Assembly: GCA_964517065.1 (NCBI GenBank)
Contig: CAZFBK010000012.1
Span: 1-24,246 of the forward strand
DNA from: CAYYYA01 sp964517065
GTDB lineage: Bacteria > Patescibacteriota > Patescibacteriia > UBA1558 > 2-01-FULL-52-15
DNA: 24,246 bases
Direction of reading: 5' to 3'
Shown here: positions 22,045 to 24,246 of the stretch, piece by piece
Layout of the letters: each line of letters opens with the position of its first letter
Position numbering within the stretch: position 1 is the stretch's first letter
Made by a program: the position numbers and the translations under genes
The notes under the pieces: model-generated
Database searches by the model: none
Seen by the model: only the letters and a program-made list of their open reading frames with translations
What the model was told of the DNA's origin: nothing

Positions 22045-23243
22045 TCAAAGATTAAATAAAGGAGGAATCAGACCATAGCCGACTAAGCTATTGATCAGAT
22101 TGAAGAGGCCAAAGAAAATAACAATCAGTCCGGCGGCTTTGAAAAATACTCCTGACTGCGCCTTGCCGCTGATGCCGAGAGAAGTGAAGCTGAGTAAGGA
22201 CAACACTGGCAAGGTACCAAGGGCAAAGCTGAACATGATCAACGCTCCTGTCAGGAAACTGCCGGTAGTCAAACTATAGATCTGCATTGATTGAGTGAAG
22301 CCGCACGGCAAGAAAAAGGTAGCCACGCCAACTAATAATGGCGTAACGGTATGATTCACATTTTTCAAACCTATAACTCGTTTACCGATGAACTTCGGCA
22401 TAGTCGGTTGCAACTTCTTGGCCCAGGGAAAGACATCGAGCAAATTGATTCCTAAAATAAGTAGCACCAGTGCCACCAGCAAACTAAGAATAAATGTCCC
22501 AGTGGCGCCAAGCTGAAAAGCTGAACCCAAGGCACCGATCAAACCACCAAGAATAAAAAACGAAACTAAACGGCCGAGATGAAAAAGTATCTGCGGTCGA
22601 ACCTTACTTGCCCCGAACGAAGTTGAGGGGTTACCTTCTTTAGCAAAGTTAGCCGACATGGACAGGACCAAACCTCCCACTACTGCCATACAGGTCGAGA
22701 CGGAGGCGATCAAACCGATGACAAAGGCAGTGCTGTAGCTAACCTTGGAAGCGGTTATGAGATTCACCAGACCAAGCTTCTGCAAGATAATAAATACTCC
22801 CACAAACACCAAGGNNNNNNNNNNNNNNNNNNNNNNNNNNNNNNNNNNNNNNNNNNNNNNNNNNNNNNNNNNNNNNNNNNNNNNNNNNNNNNNNNNNNNN
22901 NNNNNNNNNNNNNNAGATTCACCAGACCAAGCTTCTGCAAGATAATAAATACTCCCACAAACACCAAGGCGATAGGCACTGCTCGTTTGAAATCGCTCCA
23001 TCGTACTGCCTGCTTTTGAGCTTCAAGCGATAGAGTATAGCCATGCGGTTTCAAGACAACGGTTAATTCATCAGCAACTGCTTGAGCGGTCTTACTGCCA
23101 AACTCACCAGAAACCTCAACGCACCGTTGCGCTAATGAAGCTTTGACCTTACTAACGTCCGGACGCTCACTGAGCTCCTGCTCTGTTAGTGTGACGCAGG
23201 CAGCGCAGTGCATACCGTTGACATTAAATGTATAGGTTTGCAT
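22045..23243 (-). CDS. HMA domain - TauE/SafE (DsbD-like) membrane protein fusion; false gap inside
   Basis: Once the artefactual 155 nt (100 N plus one copy of a 55-bp duplicate) is removed, the frame is continuous at about 347 residues. N-terminal heavy-metal-associated domain: NVNGMHCAACVTLTEQEL (C13xxC16, about 8-25) through about residue 72. Six or seven membrane helices of the TauE/SafE, UreH/DsbD-like type follow, with VSTCMAVVGG and VATFFLPCGFTQSMQIY, whose intramembrane cysteines are family hallmarks. Fusions of this layout are linked to copper handling and redox delivery in many bacteria. It begins 4 nt after the P-ATPase stop, so it is in the copper operon. Direction of metal movement is unproven. 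Confidence 0.87.
22760..22814. repeat. 55-bp exact duplicate, left of the gap (contig-end overlap)
   Basis: Identical to 22915-22969, immediately on either side of 100 N. It encodes the same 17-18 residues (LVFVGVFIILQKLGLVN) of one membrane helix. It is an unjoined contig overlap, not a biological repeat. Confidence 0.9.
22815..22914. other. Artefactual assembly gap (100 N)
   Basis: A placeholder between two contig ends that overlap by 55 bp. The true sequence should have neither the N run nor the second copy. Confidence 0.93.
22915..22969. repeat. 55-bp exact duplicate, right of the gap
   Basis: Second copy of 22760-22814. Merging the two restores one reading frame. Confidence 0.9.
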
Positions 23244-23247
23244 ATGG

Positions 23248-24246
23248 TTATAATTTCTTAGTTTTCAATCGTAGCGAATTGCTGACCACCGAGACACTAG
23301 AGAGTGCCATAGCTAGTCCGGCGAAAACAGGCGATAGCAACCAACCGAATACCGGATAGAGGATTCCCGCTGCTACTGGAATTCCCACGATGTTATAGAT
23401 GAAGGCCCAAAATAAATTTTGCTTAATCCCGCGCATGGTCAGGCGCGACAGCTTGATAGCTTTGACCAGTTTGGATATATCTCCATGAAGCAAGGTGATA
23501 CCAGCTGTCTCAATAGCCACGTCAGTGCCAGTACCCATAGCGATTCCGACATCAGCTTGAGCCAGAGCCGGTGCGTCATTGACTCCATCTCCCGCCATGG
23601 CTACAATCTGACCTTGTTGTTGCAGAGTTTTGATCTTTTTTAATTTATCATCAGGCATGACCTCTGCTACTACTTCATCAATACCCACTTCCTGAGCAAT
23701 GGTCTCGGCTGTACGACGCATATCTCCTGTCAGCATGATGATCTTGATACCAAGCTTATGCAGATTACGAATCGCTTCAGCCGCTTCTGGTTTGACAGCG
23801 TCTGCTACCATCACCACCGTTAGAACTTTTGATTTTGTTGCGAGTAATATCGGGGTTCTTCCTTGGAGCGTTTCTTGTTCTAATTTTTTGAAATCAAAGG
23901 GCAAACCCAAATCAGTAATCAGTTTAGTATTACCAGCAAAATATTCTGCACCACCGATAGTACCTTTCACTCCTTGTCCCTTGATTATTTCAAAATGGGT
24001 AATTTCTTGTGTTTGAATTTCATGGGTCTGGGCGTACTGGAGGATTGCATGAGCAATCGGATGTTCAGAGTTCTTTTCCAATGATGCTAGGATCGCGACA
24101 ATATCTTTATCTTCTTGATCAGAATAATTTTTGATACTGACCAGCTCCGGTTTGCCTCTGGTTATAGTCCCTGTCTTATCTACTACCACTGTTGTAACTT
24201 TATAGAGTTTTTCTAAAGTCGCTGCGTCTTTGATCAGGATGCCCTC
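23248..24246 (-). CDS. copA: Copper-translocating P1B-type ATPase (5' part outside window)
   Basis: 332 C-terminal residues are visible; the frame is open to the window edge, so the gene starts upstream. Visible in order: the phosphorylation loop DKTGTITRGKPE; the nucleotide-binding SEHPIAHAI (the HP motif of P1B pumps); TGDMRRTAETIA; and the hinge GDGVNDAPALAQADVGIAMG. The last two helices contain FWAFIYNIVGIPVAAG and MALSSVSVVSNSLRLK. The YN in helix 7 and the MxxSS in helix 8 are determinants of the Cu(I) subtype (P1B-1). The CPC motif and N-terminal metal domains are not in the window. It exports Cu(I) across the cytoplasmic membrane at the cost of ATP. An HMA-TauE/SafE gene and a cupredoxin-like gene follow in one operon. 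Confidence 0.94.
   Translation of the reverse strand, partial: EGILIKDAATLEKLYKVTTVVVDKTGTITRGKPELVSIKNYSDQEDKDIVAILASLEKNSEHPIAHAILQYAQTHEIQTQEITHFEIIKGQGVKGTIGGAEYFAGNTKLITDLGLPFDFKKLEQETLQGRTPILLATKSKVLTVVMVADAVKPEAAEAIRNLHKLGIKIIMLTGDMRRTAETIAQEVGIDEVVAEVMPDDKLKKIKTLQQQGQIVAMAGDGVNDAPALAQADVGIAMGTGTDVAIETAGITLLHGDISKLVKAIKLSRLTMRGIKQNLFWAFIYNIVGIPVAAGILYPVFGWLLSPVFAGLAMALSSVSVVSNSLRLKTKKL

Noticed and set aside
22045..23001. A frameshifted or pseudogenised TauE/SafE gene
   Set aside because: The frame shift exists only because of the 100-N placeholder and the duplicated 55 bp; merging gives one intact gene.
1..24246. UGA recoding to glycine as in Gracilibacteria/Absconditabacteria
   Set aside because: Several intact families end at TGA in the expected place and none reads through TGA.
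1..24246. CRISPR arrays, tRNA or rRNA genes, insertion-sequence transposases
   Set aside because: No regularly spaced direct repeats, no cloverleaf or rRNA-like stretches and no transposase motifs were seen on either strand by eye.

Overview
The window looks like a chromosomal segment of a Candidate Phyla Radiation (Patescibacteria/Parcubacteria-like) bacterium. The gene content points that way: tandem VirB2/T4SS-pilin-like small membrane proteins, an MJ1255-type glycosyltransferase, a two-domain SIS phosphoglucose/phosphomannose isomerase, several GT-C-like polytopic proteins, a DUF2079 protein and a MacAB-like exporter without a TolC. Long A/T-rich palindromic intergenic elements and the rarity of Shine-Dalgarno sequences fit too. 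TGA is used as a stop (for example at 7326-7328, 11859-11861 and 15201-15203), so the Gracilibacteria recoding does not apply. The taxon is an inference; there is no rRNA or tRNA gene here.

Layout. (1) 25-1062, plus strand: a stomatin-like SPFH protein, a hairpin, a 54-residue Cys-rich protein and a strong terminator. (2) 1176-7253, minus strand: one operon of a MarR regulator, a membrane-fusion protein, a MacB-type ATPase and permease, and a second permease and ATPase. It is preceded by a consensus promoter whose -10 box overlaps a 21-bp palindrome, a likely autoregulatory operator. (3) 7326-8372, minus strand: a glycosyltransferase, divergent from (4) 8597-13276, plus strand: galU, an orphan solute-binding protein and five VirB2-like proteins, closed by a terminator. 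The divergent gap holds a complex palindromic repeat. (5) 13342-13845, minus strand: an unrecognised lipoprotein with an unusually strong ribosome binding site. (6) 14009-15237, plus strand: a DUF2079 membrane protein broken by an assembly gap. (7) 15201-21084, minus strand: a phosphosugar isomerase followed by three GT-C-like membrane proteins, two of them clear tandem paralogues. (8) 21118-21486, minus strand: a DUF559 nuclease-like protein beside a GC-rich palindrome. (9) 21637-24246, minus strand: a copper module of a P1B-ATPase (cut by the window edge), an HMA-TauE/SafE fusion and a small cupredoxin-like protein.

Together the genes describe a cell-envelope locus: sugar activation (GalU, PGI/PMI), lipid-linked or surface glycosylation (GT, GT-C and DUF2079 proteins), pilin-like surface or secretion components, a regulated exporter and copper handling. 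Several genes have a -10 box 6-14 nt from the start codon, which suggests leaderless or nearly leaderless mRNAs. Only two genes (11931 and 13845) have near-perfect Shine-Dalgarno sequences. Two 100-N gaps are present. The one at 22815-22914 is flanked by an exact 55-bp duplicate and is almost certainly an assembly artefact inside an intact gene.
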